Shown: positions 10,200 through 22,660 of the stretch, one piece after another | Layout of the letters: every line of letters starts with the position of its first letter | How positions within the stretch are numbered: position 1 is the stretch's first letter | Source: Tetrastigma voinierianum | Taxonomy: Eukaryota > Streptophyta > Magnoliopsida > Vitales > Vitaceae | DNA length: 64,000 bases | Direction of reading: 5' to 3' | Assembly: GCA_016808115.1 (NCBI GenBank) | Contig: JAEQBH010000029.1 | Coordinates: forward strand, 1-64,000 | Translations under genes and position numbers: made by a program | Notes under the pieces: model-generated | The model's database searches: none | Told to the model about the DNA's origin: nothing | The model's input: the letters and a program-made list of their open reading frames with translations, nothing else

Positions 10200-11420
10200 A
10201 AATTAATCCTTTAACTAATTGATGCTTGAGACTCTGCGTATATGGCCCACTCAGTTTGGATTTAAGCTTTCTGGAAAGAGTCTTGATGCAGGTTTAATAA
10301 CGGGACACGATCTCTGCCTTGAATTCCCTCCTCAAAATTCATTGATCATGCCATTTCTTTGTTTTGTCTTTGTAGATTACGACCTTATCATGGCTTACGT
10401 TCCACCAACTCTTCAGTCATTTAGTGGGTAGCCTCTCTTCTTTAGCGACCTTGAAATCAAAATTTAGCTTCTTGATGGCCCACATATGGCTTTATATTCT
10501 AGCTGAGAGGTAGGTGACATGGTTTTCAAAGACGAGCACGTATGGGGACATTCGATGGGAGTTTTAAACGATCTATGCGGAAGTGCATCATCAAGCAGAC
10601 CAATCTCTTATGTTGGAACTTACAGTCTTTTAAAGAATTTTTATCTCCAGTTAATTTCAGCTTGCCATTTGTTTGAGGATGATAAGCGAAACTCATGTGT
10701 GTTTGATACCACCATATCTACTGTGTTTGTCAAACACCTTGTTACAAATAAGCTCCATCATCAGCGATTATAGTTACGGGTGTCCCAATCAGTAAAGAAT
10801 ATTTCTTTATAAAAATCCACTATTGTATTGGCATCATTCTTGAGACAGTAGCTAGTACTCGACCCGTTTGATACACATAATCCACAGGCCCCAGAGGTAT
10901 GTATATATTTAAATAAAGCTGGAAAAGGCCCATAAAATCCATTCCCCATACATCGAGCAATTACTTACAATTTACCTTGTGAAATTTCATTGCCTTTGCT
11001 GATATTCCCATTCTTTAGCATTGATCATGACTTCACCATTCAACAGTCCTTAAAAATAGTGGGCGTAAAATCATTGGAAATTTTGTGAAATTTGTTTTAT
11101 CTCTATGAAATATCCTCCATATGGTGATGCATGACATTCTTAATAAAATCTTTAACTGCTCACCTTAAAGTACCTATCTCCTTATAATCGGTCTGACTCC
11201 TCTTTTAGCGATAATGGGTCGTCCAGGATGTAGTACTGTTGTGGAGTCCTTAGCTTTTCTCTCACGGTGGCGTTGAATTCACGGTGGCATGGTCTCTGAA
11301 GCTAAGTTCACAATATCGACATACGGGTGTTTGCGGAGTAATGAGTTGGAATAGCTGCTCATCACGGAAGGCCCTGCGCTATTTCTCTTTCCTTAACTAG
11401 CATCTTCTTGGGGTTTCTTC
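10200..11420 (-). pseudogene. pol: Athila-like integrase of element A
   Basis: This is assigned mainly by collinearity with the better preserved integrase of element B. Shared plus-strand words include GGGGACATTCGATGGGAG (10544 here, 32373 in B), the TTCTTGATGGCCCACAT stretch (reverse complement of the M-W-A-I-K-K-L segment) and TTGAATTCCCTCCTCAAAAT. Athila integrases join cDNA ends to the host chromosome. The catalytic triad cannot be read in one frame. The short plus-strand frames inside are shadows. Confidence 0.65.
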
Positions 11421-11479
11421 ACTCTTGACAGTGATCAGCTATCACATTGTCACAACTTTCTTGTCTTTATTTCTAAATC

Positions 11480-11770
11480 AAATTCTGATAACAATACCGC
11501 TGCGTCAGTCTTGGCACCTTAACCTTTGTCATTAGATACTTAATTCTTTGCGTGATCGGTGTGTATAATAACATAGGACCCAATGTATGCTTTAAATTTT
11601 TCATGCAAAATACTATATAAGCATCTCCTTTTCGGTAGTAAAGATAATTTTCTGAGCTTACGTTGAAGGTTTTGTTAATAGTATATGGCCTTTAACACTT
11701 TCGAAGCTCTACGTCGAATATAACTCCGTGCAAAATCAGCATCACACATGATTTCAAATTCTTTGTTCCA
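11480..11770 (-). pseudogene. pol: Athila-like RNase H of element A
   Basis: The plus-strand text around 11560-11700 (ATGCAAAATACTATATAAGCATCTCCTTTT broken by substitutions, then TTGTTAATAGTATATGGCC) matches the RNase H region of element B, whose protein reads YYSSKTFNEDQENYSTTEKE. Here the frame is broken. Its role in life is removal of template RNA during reverse transcription. Confidence 0.6.
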
Positions 11771-11849
11771 ATCTGGTTTTGCCATGATGGGAGCTTCAAC
11801 TGATCACGGATTTGATTTCATCAAAAGAAATTACGGCGAGGATTCATGA

Positions 11850-12720
11850 AATAGAACTTCAGTATCCTTTTCCAACAATGCATGAGTGTAGTGCAGCAAT
11901 TTTGAGAAATGCGATAAATCTTACGCCAAAATCCGGCATGTCTAGAAACTTCTAATTCCTTGGTAGTAGTGAGTGGCATTAAATTCTTATAATTGAAACT
12001 TTGCTTGGTCTACCTCAGCCTGCTTTGAAAATCATGTTACTCGAACAATTCTTGTGACCATAAATGGCATTTTCCCAATTCGGAGCTAGATTCTTGTCCT
12101 TGCACCTTTGAAGTCTTGTCCCAGTTATCTGCAGGCCTTTGTTCCATTGGATCATACCTTGTAAATCATCCATGAAGATCTCATAACTTCTTCTACTAAA
12201 TCGAAATATAGACATCCTTGCATCTTTGGAAGGGTACCGAGCATTACATAAACCAAATGGCATTCTCTAAAAGCAAAAGTACAAATGGGCATGTAAAAGT
12301 GGTTTTCTCCTGATCCTCGGTCTTGATGGTAATTTGGTTATATCGAGTATCCATCGAGCAAAAGTGAGGGTGTCTACTTGACTATCCGGCTTGTCCCGAT
12401 CGTGAAGGCGGGGAAAATGATCGTTTCTTGTTGCGGTATTAGGTTTTAAATGTGATACACACCCTGCATCACATCCAGGTTCTTATGGAATCAGTTCCTT
12501 CTTTTCATTTCGATCCACGGTGAATCCACCTTTCTTAAAACCACATGCATTAGACTCTTGAGAACTACATGATATAGCATATAAAAACCTACATTTAACC
12601 ATTTGAACTTCTTTTCACTGACTTCTTTCATCATTAGGATTCGACCTCCTTTGATGCTTAATAGAAGTTTTGCATTATCATTCGTGATATTTTGTGCATG
12701 CGAATGGAGGGGCCGATGCC
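11850..12720 (-). pseudogene. pol: Athila-like reverse transcriptase of element A
   Basis: The minus-strand frame 12263-12015 reads MPFGLCNARYPSKDARMSIF, then IFMDDL, then LQRCKDKNLAPNWENAIYGH, which is the Athila RT palm: MPFGLCNAPATFQRCM, the FMDD catalytic box (12165-12176) and the DKNLVLNWEKCHF segment. Both catalytic aspartates are present. The fingers half (12280-12720) is recognisable only in pieces by comparison with element B. Several frame breaks. Confidence 0.8.
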
Positions 12721-13144
12721 GCCCAGTCCTCGATTGACTAGCGTAGTTCCTTGTATTTTCTCGAATTTCGGCAACATGTTCTTCGACGTCGATGCGGTGA
12801 TATGATGGTAGTTTCTCTTTTACGGTTCTAAGAACTCATATTTGAATGACTAGGCAATTCTTTCAATGTTAACCCTTATCGCTAGTTTCCTGCTCATGAG
12901 TTTCTGTTTACGGATGCATACTACCGCTCTTGCATTGTTTCATTTATGCTTGAAATGGTACTTTGTTAAACAAATTTGAAGGCAATATTCCCTGTCAAGA
13001 CTCCTCGAATCTTAAAAATTCATCTCAATTTCATTGATAGAATGTTGAAGAATACAGTCAAAATTCAATTCAAGTGCACTTCTTCATTTCCCACCCTTAG
13101 TGTCAGTTCACCTTTACATGCATCACATCGAGGCGACTTGATTG

Positions 13145-13573
13145 CTAAGAAGGTCTTCTACCCAATGAAAGGAACTTGGGTATCTTCTCAAAATGCCCAG
13201 TAACAAAATCTCTTGGGAAGATGAACTTCCAAACATGACGAAGTACATCTTCAAAGATACCTGCGGTTGTGCCATTGATCGTCGGCCATTTGTAATGTAA
13301 ATTCTTTGTTGAGGTAAAGTTTCCCAAGGCTAAATCTTCTGTGTGATAGAGACATCAGAATTTATCTTTTGCGTGAATTACATAAAAACGCCTTCTTGAA
13401 TTCATATATTTCCTTATGGGCAAGGAATGGTGAAAGCTGCCCGAGTCCTTCATTTCTTTGGGATCTTTTCTTGGATAAGCTTTGCCTTTGCGGTACTTGA
13501 TCAAGGTCTTATTCTCTTGACTACCTTCATTTTCTTGCTTTCGGTATCTCTTTGAAATTTTTCTAATAGGCAT
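13145..13573 (-). pseudogene. pol: Athila-like gag-protease linker and protease of element A
   Basis: On the minus strand 13573-13355 contains KEMKDSGSFHHSLPIRKY, matching the conserved KDPGSFTIPCxIG segment that immediately precedes the Athila protease active site. The expected DLGAS is not readable: the text there is scrambled by indels. Further on, 13327-13145 contains GIFEDVLRHVWKFIFPRDFV, matching GIIEDVLVKVDKFIFPVDFV in the flap half of the protease, and SLGRRPS for LGRPF. Unlike element B, this copy keeps the linker, which helps to show that B has lost it. Confidence 0.75.
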
Positions 13574-14229
13574 TTGGTAGATTACCTACACTGCAAAATG
13601 GGATATTGATTTCTATTTTCATGAAAATGTCGAGAATTTAAGCGCTCTTCCTTTTGCCTTAAGCCTCACAGGAAATGGCATTGTAGGTGTATAATTTGGT
13701 ACTCCTTCATACATTACACTTTCATTCTCGCCCCGATTTGTTCATTACGTGAATGCTCTTCTCTCCTTCCTTTCCAGTCTCTTCTTGTTACGCCTCGAGT
13801 TTCTTCTTCTTTCCTTTCTTTCATACATTTGTTGCTCACTTCTTTCCCACTTCTTAACTGTAACGTTACTTATGCGATCTTTGGATTCTTTTGAGTGTCT
13901 TTAGGGAATGTACCCTTGGCTACGATTTGGCATATTCGAGTGTTTGCCTACTTGTGTTGTCTCCAAGTTTTCAAGCTAGAGGCACTTGTATTCTGAACAC
14001 TTGAGTGTCGGACTTGAAAGCTTCAAGTCGGTGATTTCTGTTCATGGAGGTGTATAAGTCTCTTGTTGTCCCCCGTGGCTGACATTTGTTCTTGAATGGT
14101 TGAGTCCTCCTTTGACCACATTCATTTACTGCCTTCACCTACTTGATGATCTTCTGGCTGGGCAGCGGTGAGTGATATCCTGTTGAGTATTATGTCCATG
14201 CCTTTGGGCCACGTAATGCCCTCCACCAT

Positions 14230-15000
14230 GAAATTCTCATGGTTCCTCGATGGGTGCTGCAATGTGTGGGCAGGATTGGGATTTGGCTTGAAATGGTATT
14301 TCTTAGTTCATTCAGTCATAACCTCCTTAGCACCATGGAATCTTCATACATTGGTACATCAACACTTCTTCTCATACATTCTCTTTCCATTGCTCTATTT
14401 CATGAGCGGTGTGCATTTCTTTTCTTGTTTGTCATCATGCATGATGGCATCTAACTTTGCTTAGTAGTACATCGATTTTCCTCAGTTCCATGACCCCTTT
14501 TCCTCTGCTATTACCCCTTGAAAACTCATATGGAGCTTTCATATTGCATTTGGCAAGGTCTTCTATCAGATCTCGAGCCTCTTTAGCACTTTTTCTTTCG
14601 AATGCTCCACAGCATGAAGCATCGATAATGCCTTTAGATGTATCATTTAAGGCATGATACACTATATCCATCCCGGGTTTTAAATCAATTCCATCACACT
14701 CGACACCTCTTGACAACCTCTTGAATCTCTCCCGGGCTATATATATGATACTCATTTTTGCCCTTCTTTGGAACTATTATCTCTCTTCTTATAAGGGTGA
14801 GAGATGGAAAGAATCTACCCCAGTATGCTTCTCTGAAATTTCTTCCCCAGTATCGGTACGACCAGTATGGTAATGATTCATACCAAGTGGAAGCTATCTC
14901 GTAGGAGAATGGGAAGAGATCATGACTTTCTCATTGCTTAGCCTCACACCATTGACTAACGTATTTGCCATCTGAGAAATCTACCCGGGTCTTTCGTTGG
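14230..15000 (-). pseudogene. gag: Athila-like gag of element A
   Basis: The minus-strand frame 14755-14435 includes RERFKRLSRGVECDGIDLKP, then ALNDTSKGIIDASCCGAFER and KEARDLIEDLAKCNMKAP. This follows the Athila capsid signature AWERFKDLLRKCPHHGI...F-Y-x-G-L...LIDAAAGG...K-T-P-E-E-A-x-E-L-I-E-E-M-A. Downstream (14320-14230) the text corresponds to the NLPTHYNPALRNHENFSY segment seen in element B. Gag forms the virus-like particle. No zinc knuckle could be read. Confidence 0.75.
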
Positions 15001-15490
15001 GTGGCGGTGGGTGACCGGAGTGAGCGTCTTCTTTGCGCCATTGTTGCTCGAGGCGCTGGTTAGAAGTTGTTGTCCACGGTGGTATGCGATTGCGAATATT
15101 CTTCTGAATAATAGGCCTCAATCCTCCATTGTGTCAGTAATAGGGCGCCTGAAACTCGCGTCTCTGTTCCTAAATACGTTAAATTGTCTGCAAATACGTC
15201 ATAAATTGTGTTTTTGCTATTTTTTGTCTTTCTTAAGCACGGTGTTCTTTCCAATTTAGTGTCTCTGTGTGGAGTCCAGAATCTTATTTCTATCATTAAA
15301 GTTTCACTGAAATCAACACACTCAGATTAATAAAAGATGAATCAAGCCCAAAAAAAGTGCATAGCATGGCTTGTTAAAGATGGTGGTTGGTGTATTAATT
15401 CTTGAAAAACTATTTTGTTCTTTTCTTTTATAAAATGTCAAATTAGCATTTCCCTCTTTTGTCGAATATTGATCTATTTAAATTCTCAAT

Positions 15491-15510
15491 CCCCGACAGC
15501 AAAGGCGCCA
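15491..15510 (-). other. Primer-binding site of element A (tRNA-Asp type)
   Basis: On the minus strand the site reads TGGCGCCTTTGCTGTCGGGG, close to TGGCGCCGTTGCCGGGG, the complement of the 3' end of plant tRNA-Asp(GUC) and a common PBS in Athila and Tat elements. A spacer AGTTTTTACA separates it from the LTR end at 15521. Confidence 0.85.
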
Positions 15511-15520
15511 TGTAAAAACT

Positions 15521-18270
15521 TGTTTGCCTTTTACATACATAGACTAAAAACCCCTCGAAATTAACATAGTTATAAAGAGCCTTACACTTCTCTTACATCC
15601 ATCTCCTTTAGATAAAGTGCTTGATAAAATAACTTTTCTTTATGTTCATGATTTAAAAATAAAGTCAAGTATATGACACTGCAAGTGCACATGTCATCTA
15701 GTAGTAAAATACGAATGTAAGTCGAGGTATCATTCTGAGAGATTGGCAATTAAAGATCAAATTACCCAAACTACTAAAATTCATCTTATTTGGACTAAAA
15801 GAACACATAGTGAAAGTTTTATCTAAATGCATAAAAATTAAGATCCTAGACTATTGAATCATGTTAAACTAGGATGCAGTAAATGAATAAAAATAAATTG
15901 TAAATAAATCTGGTGAATCGGTTTCTGAGAAACGAAAACTATCAGTGAAATCCTGATGAAGCGATCCAGTTCCTACACCTATGTACATTATATCTTTTAC
16001 GTGCCATGGATGCCGGATTTGTCAGATTTCCTAATTGTTGGAATTAGTTTCTCCATATTCAGGTTGGATACCCTTGCTTCTCTCGACAGAGATCAAACCG
16101 GTACACGTATTCAAATCCTCTTGCGAGATCGGAATTTATTTTCTTTCCTCGATACTTCACACCTATTTCACGATGTGACGGACCTTTTGCATTTCCTTCT
16201 TAGGATTTTCACAAAGTTTCTATCATAGTGGTGGCTTTCGAACCTCGAATCTATGGTTCGTCCAGCTCACGATTAGATCTCGGCTAACCGCGGGGTTAGG
16301 AACTTACCTTTAGATTAAGGTGAACTCTACGATTATTATATTGTTAAATACACCCATGACTTCAATTATGGCCCGAATGGTTATCAAAATGACTCTCAGA
16401 GCTCGATGGATTCATCAATGGTAGTCGAGCATACCCGAGAAAGAATTTTCTCGGCTCTCGAGAATCTCGAGTCTGCAGTAATCCGCCTTGCTGAGAGGGC
16501 ATCACGTAAATTAGGCGAGATAAATTCCCTCCTTAGCCGATTGCTACTGACCAGAACTTATCCATTCAAAATGACATCAAATAAGTGAAACCGAACCCAA
16601 ATTAATTCTCGTGGTTATGCGAGGAAAAGGCTGTAACTAAATGTAAATCAAATCCGGCAGTATACAGTGTGCATTGCAATTAAAGTAAACTAGATCCGTC
16701 TGACTAACTATTAATTCTGCAATAATGACGAAATAATTCGGAAATTTGTCTAGATTTCATAAATTTTAGTGCATTAATTTTAGAAAGAAAAGTAACATAA
16801 ATAAAATCGACTACACTTGTCTCTGCCCTTTTGAGTTCGCGATTAAATCCAGAAAAGAAAGAAAAATATAGAAATAAAGAAAAAAATAAAAATACACTGC
16901 AAACTATACCTTTGAGTTCCTCTCCTTTCCCCTTTTACAGGTAGTGAAGGCGAGCTAACTCTCCTTTACTATTCTAACATGGTCTATTTATCTTGTAAAA
17001 GGAAATTGGGTGAATCCTAAGTTCGGTGGAATTCCCCGAAAGAAAAGCCCGGCTCTTTGTCTATATGCGACCTCAGTTGATGTCAGCGACATGAACTCTT
17101 CTTTGCTCGGTTGATTGGCGACGTTTAGCCCATTGCGACCGGTTTTCGCTGCTTGGATCAATGGTCGCGACCTCGTTTGTGATCGTGACCTTTATTTGCT
17201 GATATTCTCGAGTTGATGTCGGCCTGATTTCACATCGCCAGCAGCATCGTTTGTGCTTTCTCTTCTTGGCCGAGTTGCGACAACAGATTTAGGTTGCGAC
17301 CACCTTTCAGTTTGTAAGATGACATCATGTTGTGACTTTCTTTTCTGGTCGCGATTGTGTTGGTGGTCATTACGCTCCGGTTCAATTTTATCATCGACCT
17401 CGAAAATTGATGTCAGCGACCTCTTTGCACATTTCTTTTCTTAAGTCACAACTTCGAGTTCTTTGTTGCAACAATTTCCTCTTCCTTCCTACCGGAGTGT
17501 GAGCCTCAGAAGTTGATGTCGAGCTTCAATTTCTGCGCTTAGCTCTTCTTGAATGTGACCTAAATGAGTGAATTGGCGACATTTGTTCTCAGTCTGATCA
17601 TTAAATGAGTCGCGACAGTTTCACTTATTAGACTTCATTTGGCTTCTTTCGGGTTGCGACCTCCTTTTACATTTCTTCAACTCTTAATGTAGTTTGCAAC
17701 TTGATTTTCACAGTGAGACTCAGTTCTGTTTTTATGTAGCGACACGACGACATGGCGACCTCGAATGGAACCTTTCATTAAAAACTAGTTTGCAGCCGTT
17801 TGCAAAGAAGACTTCTCTTGTGGCTTCATTGATGGATCAGCGTGCAACATTCGGGTGATGTCGACCTCGATTATATTCAATTGGTGTCGCGACGCTCCAG
17901 TGGTGTCGCGACGCGAAGATTCTTCTTTTGGATATTTATTTAGTCACCGACCACATTTTCGCTTTATGCAAGCTCTTTCTTGATCACGACTTCACTTGTT
18001 AAAGGTCTTCTATTTCTTCCTCAAAAGTGAATTTGGTGATAAGTGACTTGAAACTCTTGACAACACTTCATGTCGTGACTCGGTGCGATTCTTTGACTTG
18101 GTCTTTGTAGGCTGGTTTCTTCGATTTTCTTTGAGATTTTAGATTATCTTTGTATTTTCACGCAAAAATTAAATTTGAGTAAAATATCACATTTAACATA
18201 CAAATCAACATTTATCTTGCAATATCTTTCGAAAAATGGATTAAAAATCTAATAATGAGTTTTGGACTCA
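15521..18270 (-). repeat. 5' LTR of element A (L1), 2.75 kb
   Basis: On the plus strand it starts TGTTTGCC next to the PBS and ends GGACTCA at 18270. It is homologous to the LTRs at 36772-39741 and 46945-49752. On the minus strand the candidate TATA box is at 16985-16991 (ATAAATA). Everything upstream of it, plus-strand 17040-18100, is an array of GTCGCGAC palindromes and variants: exact copies near 17162, 17610, 17884 and 17902, and many GTTGCGACC or GGCGACC forms. Downstream of the TATA box there are none, so the array is confined to U3. Confidence 0.85.
16985..16991 (-). promoter_or_regulatory. Candidate TATA box of LTR L1
   Basis: Minus-strand ATAAATA. It lies directly downstream of the palindrome array and aligns in position with TATAAATA in LTRs C and D. 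Confidence 0.5.
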
Positions 18271-19622
18271 AATGCGGGTGACACGTAACCACTTTGCTCT
18301 ATAACAACTATCTGACACTCTCGGTGTGGTCCACGACCACGACGAATTTTCTTCTTTGCCTTATTTTATCATTTTCTATGTGGTTGCGACCCTGGCAATT
18401 TATAGTCGACCACCAGAACTTGATTTTGTCCCATTTTCAAGGTGTATTTGGGACGATTTTCTGCTTTCCCTAAGGTTTGAACTTTGGGAGGGGCTCTCTT
18501 CTAAGGGTTCTTCTCCTTGAAGTTTTGTTTCATTTTTAGGTTAGGTTTTCTTTAGATTTCTTAGATTTAAGCTTTATTTGTGAATTGTGGATTTTATCTT
18601 GGAGCTAGGATTTTAATATATTTCTGACTTAATCCTACGTTTTGTATTAATTTATCTCTTCTCCTTCTTGGTCACAGTTTTATGTTTGTTATTTATATAA
18701 ATTTGTGGTTTTGATGGCTGAAATTATAAAAATTTAAGCATTTTCACATAGGGTTGGTTATCAAATTTGGTGTTTGATTCATCTAATATATTAGTTGGTT
18801 GCATGTTTATGTTTGTTGTATTTGGTGTTAATGCCAGAATAATAAGGTTTTGCAGTTGTCGATGCATCACGAGAATTGGATCTTCGATCCTCTTACTAGG
18901 GTATCCTTGGTGACACTTGGATTACATCCTAAAATCTAGTTCTGATTATCTTAATGCGTGAATCAATTTAATCGAGATTCGAATTAGCTTAGTTAAAGAG
19001 ACTTAGGGATTAGAAGGTGGTCCCAGTACTGCGCGGATTTCGCACTGGCGGACACGAACATATTAAGTGACGATTGGCGAGGACATAAGCGTGACCCGAT
19101 CTAAACTTGGTTCGACTAGTTCTATTGTAGGCGTGGGTTGCAATAAGTCGCGAGGAAAAATGCCTTCGAAAAGTATTGTCCTATTGACATAGATGGATGT
19201 AATATGAATAGGTGGATAGTATGAGAAAATGAGGACATGAAGTGGGATCCTTATATCGTATCCTCATACCAACTTAAGTTGTAAATCATTCATCCCCGAC
19301 CTTATCTGGATGAATCATTTGACATCAATGACGATAACCAACCCTAGTTCCTGTATAAGTAGTTTCCTCCTGGTTTTAGTCAATGTAATCTAGTTTTCAC
19401 AAATCAACCGTTGATTTGGTTTAGTTTTGTTTTTATTATTTTTATAATTTCATCTCAAATAGTTAAGTCACTCAAATAGTGAACAAATTTAGTAGTTGAG
19501 GTACTTAATCCTGAAGAAAACCACACCTCCTCATGGGAGCGATACTTGGTTTTAAAAGAAAGTTAGTTTATTACTTGTGACCCGTGCACTTGCGAGCTTA
19601 GGTTGTTTCATTTCCATAAACA
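18271..19622 (+). repeat. Plus-strand gypsy LTR fragment (N), 3' portion
   Basis: The fragment begins inside U3 (ACTCTCGGTGTGGTCCACGACC near 18316), where GACC words recur to about 18415. Its 3' end carries the CATGGGAGCGATACTTGG and GACCCGTGCACTTGCGAGCTT text typical of the U5 of plant gypsy LTRs. It ends CA at 19622, followed by a PBS-like stretch at 19626-19645 (TTTTGGTGTTATATGCC). Its start is cut by the element A LTR at 18270. It is a sister copy of the fragment at 6511-6895. Confidence 0.6.
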
Positions 19623-19764
19623 CATTTTTGGTGTTATATGCCAACAACCTAATAGCCGCCATTAGAAGATTATCCTTTCTTTCCAACTCTTGCTGGTAGA
19701 TCTTTGTTCGGACAATCTGTATATATAAAATTTTATGATAACATTACGAGGAATATTATCTATT

Positions 19765-19778
19765 CAGGTATGACGCCA
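19765..19778 (-). other. Outer primer-binding-site-like sequence of LTR S
   Basis: Minus strand TGGCGTCATACCTG, then AATAGATAATATTCC. The post-PBS leader word ATAGATAATA matches the leader beside the inner PBS copies at 19976-19990 and 44434-44450, so the site belongs to this family although the PBS itself has decayed. Confidence 0.5.
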
Positions 19779-19784
19779 AAAACT

Positions 19785-22660
19785 TGTTGATCGTTTTTGT
19801 TGTATAGACTAAACTCACGTAAGCAAGAAGTTATGACTCTTGCTATCAGGACTAAATAAGTCCACAGATGTGTATTTAAAACACATTCAACTAAAATGTG
19901 ATATAGATAGCCCGATGAACAGCAAGTTATATATAAACAAATTTATGGGCTACTACGAAAGGACTATTATCTAATCCTTGCTTAAAGGCACAAAAAAAAC
20001 TTATTGAGACTAAAATGTGATGAAAATATGTTTGTCTCTTTGTTTTAAGTAAATGAGATTTTTAAAGATTTTGATTGATCTTAATCCTTTACAAGAATTT
20101 TACGAATCATTAAGTAATAAAAGTGGATTTTCATTAAAAGTCAGGATATAGTTTCCACTTGAAGGATTAAGGATGAACCACAAAATCCAACTACTGACTA
20201 CTCAAGATCCTTACTATTTGAACTCAAATATTAAGATGATTGGAAAGCGAATAAAATAATACTAGTAAAATTCATTAGTGTACATAAAATATTAATAAGA
20301 ATAGAGTTGAGAGTTCCTTTTAGTGAGACGATCTTTTGGAACATAAGATTAATGAATAATTGTCAATTTACGCATCATTTTGAATCTTGCATTTAAGCCA
20401 TGAGATGTGATTCATGAGAGTGTGGTTAGTTTCACGCCATCATTATTCACAATTGGGATCAGTGTTAGTTATGACAATCAACTACTAAGTTGTCATCACC
20501 ACAGGTTGGGTGTTACCGCACCAGTCACTTTATACCGATCACGGATAAATGTGGGTGTGCAAAAACGTTTAGCATCACTCAATCTGTAAAGTCTCATTCT
20601 TAATTCAGTCATTATGCCAGATCAAATCTATGGGATACTGTTAATTAATGACTGTCAGATGTAAATGTAGTCTAATCAGTCAGTGATCTTATGGGTGATC
20701 ACTCATGGTTCGTTAGTTTAGTGTGAGTCCACTGTATATAAAGTCTGATACCTAATTCTCTATCTTATTATCCCACAGCCTCGTAACAAAACCTATAATT
20801 CATATTGATTATATACTAAATCTCCGAGCTCAATTAAGTTCAAAATAATACCCGATCAAATAAATTGAAATCTAACTAAGGCGTTTTCCACTTTGTGAAA
20901 AATGGCGATCATCATCGACCCATTCGGATAATTTCATCCTTTCAAAAGCGATTCACTCATATCTAGTAACTAACTCGGGGAAAGATTCATTGAAAATTAA
21001 CCATGTGAAACCACAATAAAATCCGTAATTTTCAAACTCCATTTAATTCAGCGTTAATGAAAAATTTAATAAGAAAATTAAAGCTCATTTTTCACAATTC
21101 ATTAACCTTGAAAATAAAAAGAAAAATAACTAAAGACTACGCTCGAACTAAATCTACTAAAGGAAATAAATAAAAATAAATAAAAATAAAATAAAAATAA
21201 TATACATAGAGTCTTATTACTTGAAGTCTAGTTTTCGAGAAGCTACATGGAATTGCCCTAGATCGTCTGTTATAAACTTTCTAATGTTGGTAGTACTTGA
21301 TAATTCTTCAATGGATCAAGTAAAATTTTAACCCAAATTGGTCATAAATCCGACATAGAAAGAAAGTTCTATCACAAAACTCAGTTTTAAATATTTAATC
21401 CTTCAGCCTCACAGCCAGTAGCATGCAGTTCTATGTGAGCCTATTCTTTGTTGGATTAAATCTGTGAACACATTAATATCCGAGCTTGTAATTTGGATCT
21501 GTAGTCGTGTTCTTGACTGAGAATGTCTAGTGTCATGACACAATTCAATTACAACCAGGTTCATTTTACACTCTTGCCTCTTGTAAACTATCGCGACAAA
21601 CGATTTTTCAACTTGTCTACTGCTCAGGGCCTTAGTTTCTATGTGTGATAGGATTATTAGTTTATTCACAATTTGTCATGACATAATTTTCTTTAAATCG
21701 TGACAGTTTCTAACTTTACGGTCCTTGTTGCTAGCTAAGTTGTTTGTTCTGACATAGAGATCTTCCATGTGACATGCCCAACAGCTCATCTTAATTCTCT
21801 TCCAATTTAAGTAACTCTTAAGATTTTCTTCTCATTTACAAAATTCTATCACTCTCTAGCTTTTATTGTTGTAACATAAAAATTCTTTGTCGCGACAAAG
21901 ATTCTACCTTCAATTCTTTACTTTGTCATGATATGAATTTCTTTGTCACCATTCCCCTCTTGTGTTTATCTTTAATTTCTTTTCATGATGAAATTCGCTT
22001 CCCATATGTTTTGTTTGTCGAGGAAAAATCTTTGCCATGGCCCGAATTTTGTATCTTTGTTATGGTCGAATGTAAATGTCAGTGATACAGATTTTCTTTG
22101 TTCTGGCAATAAGTCTTCTTTGAGTTGGCTTCATGCTAAAACCTTGTCGCGACATAAAAACGCTGTCTTGTGACTTGTATTTATATTGTTACCATTTACA
22201 TCCTTAAAAGCGGAAGTACATCTTTCTTGAAGTGACGGAGTTCAATAATTAATCTTGACTTTATGTTCTGCGTGAGAGGAAGGATTGTCAAACAAGTTCC
22301 TTTTCCATTTGCCTTGATCATTGTCACGATAGTCTTCTTCACAATCTTCTTCAGTAATGTGGTGACATAAATGCTCTTCGGCCTTAGTTCACGCTGGGCT
22401 GTTCACGACATATAGTTCAGCTGTTGACATAGTTCTTTTGATCTGATTTGAAATTAAATGCATGACAAATAAGCTATGTCATGACGAAATACTGATTACC
22501 ACTTTTTCTTCTTTTATCTTGATTATCACTCCTTTTTCAATTAAATACACTACAAACACAAAGTTGGTGAATATTCACTTAATTTTGCATTAAAATGATT
22601 TAAAAAATACTAAACATGCTAGAAAAATGGATTAAACATAGATGGGGTTAAGACTCATCG
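19785..22660 (-). repeat. Minus-strand Athila-like LTR (S), about 2.9 kb, with internal PBS-like copy
   Basis: On the plus strand it starts TGTTGATCG after the PBS at 19765-19778 and ends AGACTCATCG at 22660, where the other LTRs end ACTCATCA. Inside, 19935-20000 carries a second leader plus PBS (GGACTATTATCTAATCC, then CCTTGCTTAAAGGCA) that matches the leader and PBS in LTR D. The U3 side, 21530-22500, carries GTCGCGAC words (exact near 21890 and 22145) and GTCATGAC or GTCGTGAC variants. No internal region of its own is seen. It could instead be two nested LTR ends. Confidence 0.7.

Larger units (their letters stand above)
10060..18270 (-). mobile_element. Athila-like Ty3/gypsy element A, decayed, minus strand
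   Basis: Read on the minus strand the order is LTR (15521-18270), PBS (15491-15510), gag (about 15000-14230), protease (about 13330-13145), RT (about 12720-11850), RNase H (about 11760-11480) and integrase (about 11420-10200). It is collinear with element B at 31870-39741 along nearly its whole length, down to matching untranslated leaders and the sequence just beyond integrase, so both belong to one family. Every domain is frameshifted. A matching 3' LTR is not found on the left, so the element is truncated or interrupted there. Confidence 0.85.

Noticed and set aside
6511..18330. The fragments at 6511-6895 and 18271-19622 as one LTR split by element A
   Set aside because: Both contain the same CTCGGTGTGGTC phrase and its lead-in, so they overlap rather than join; they are two copies of an LTR region and no target duplication links them.
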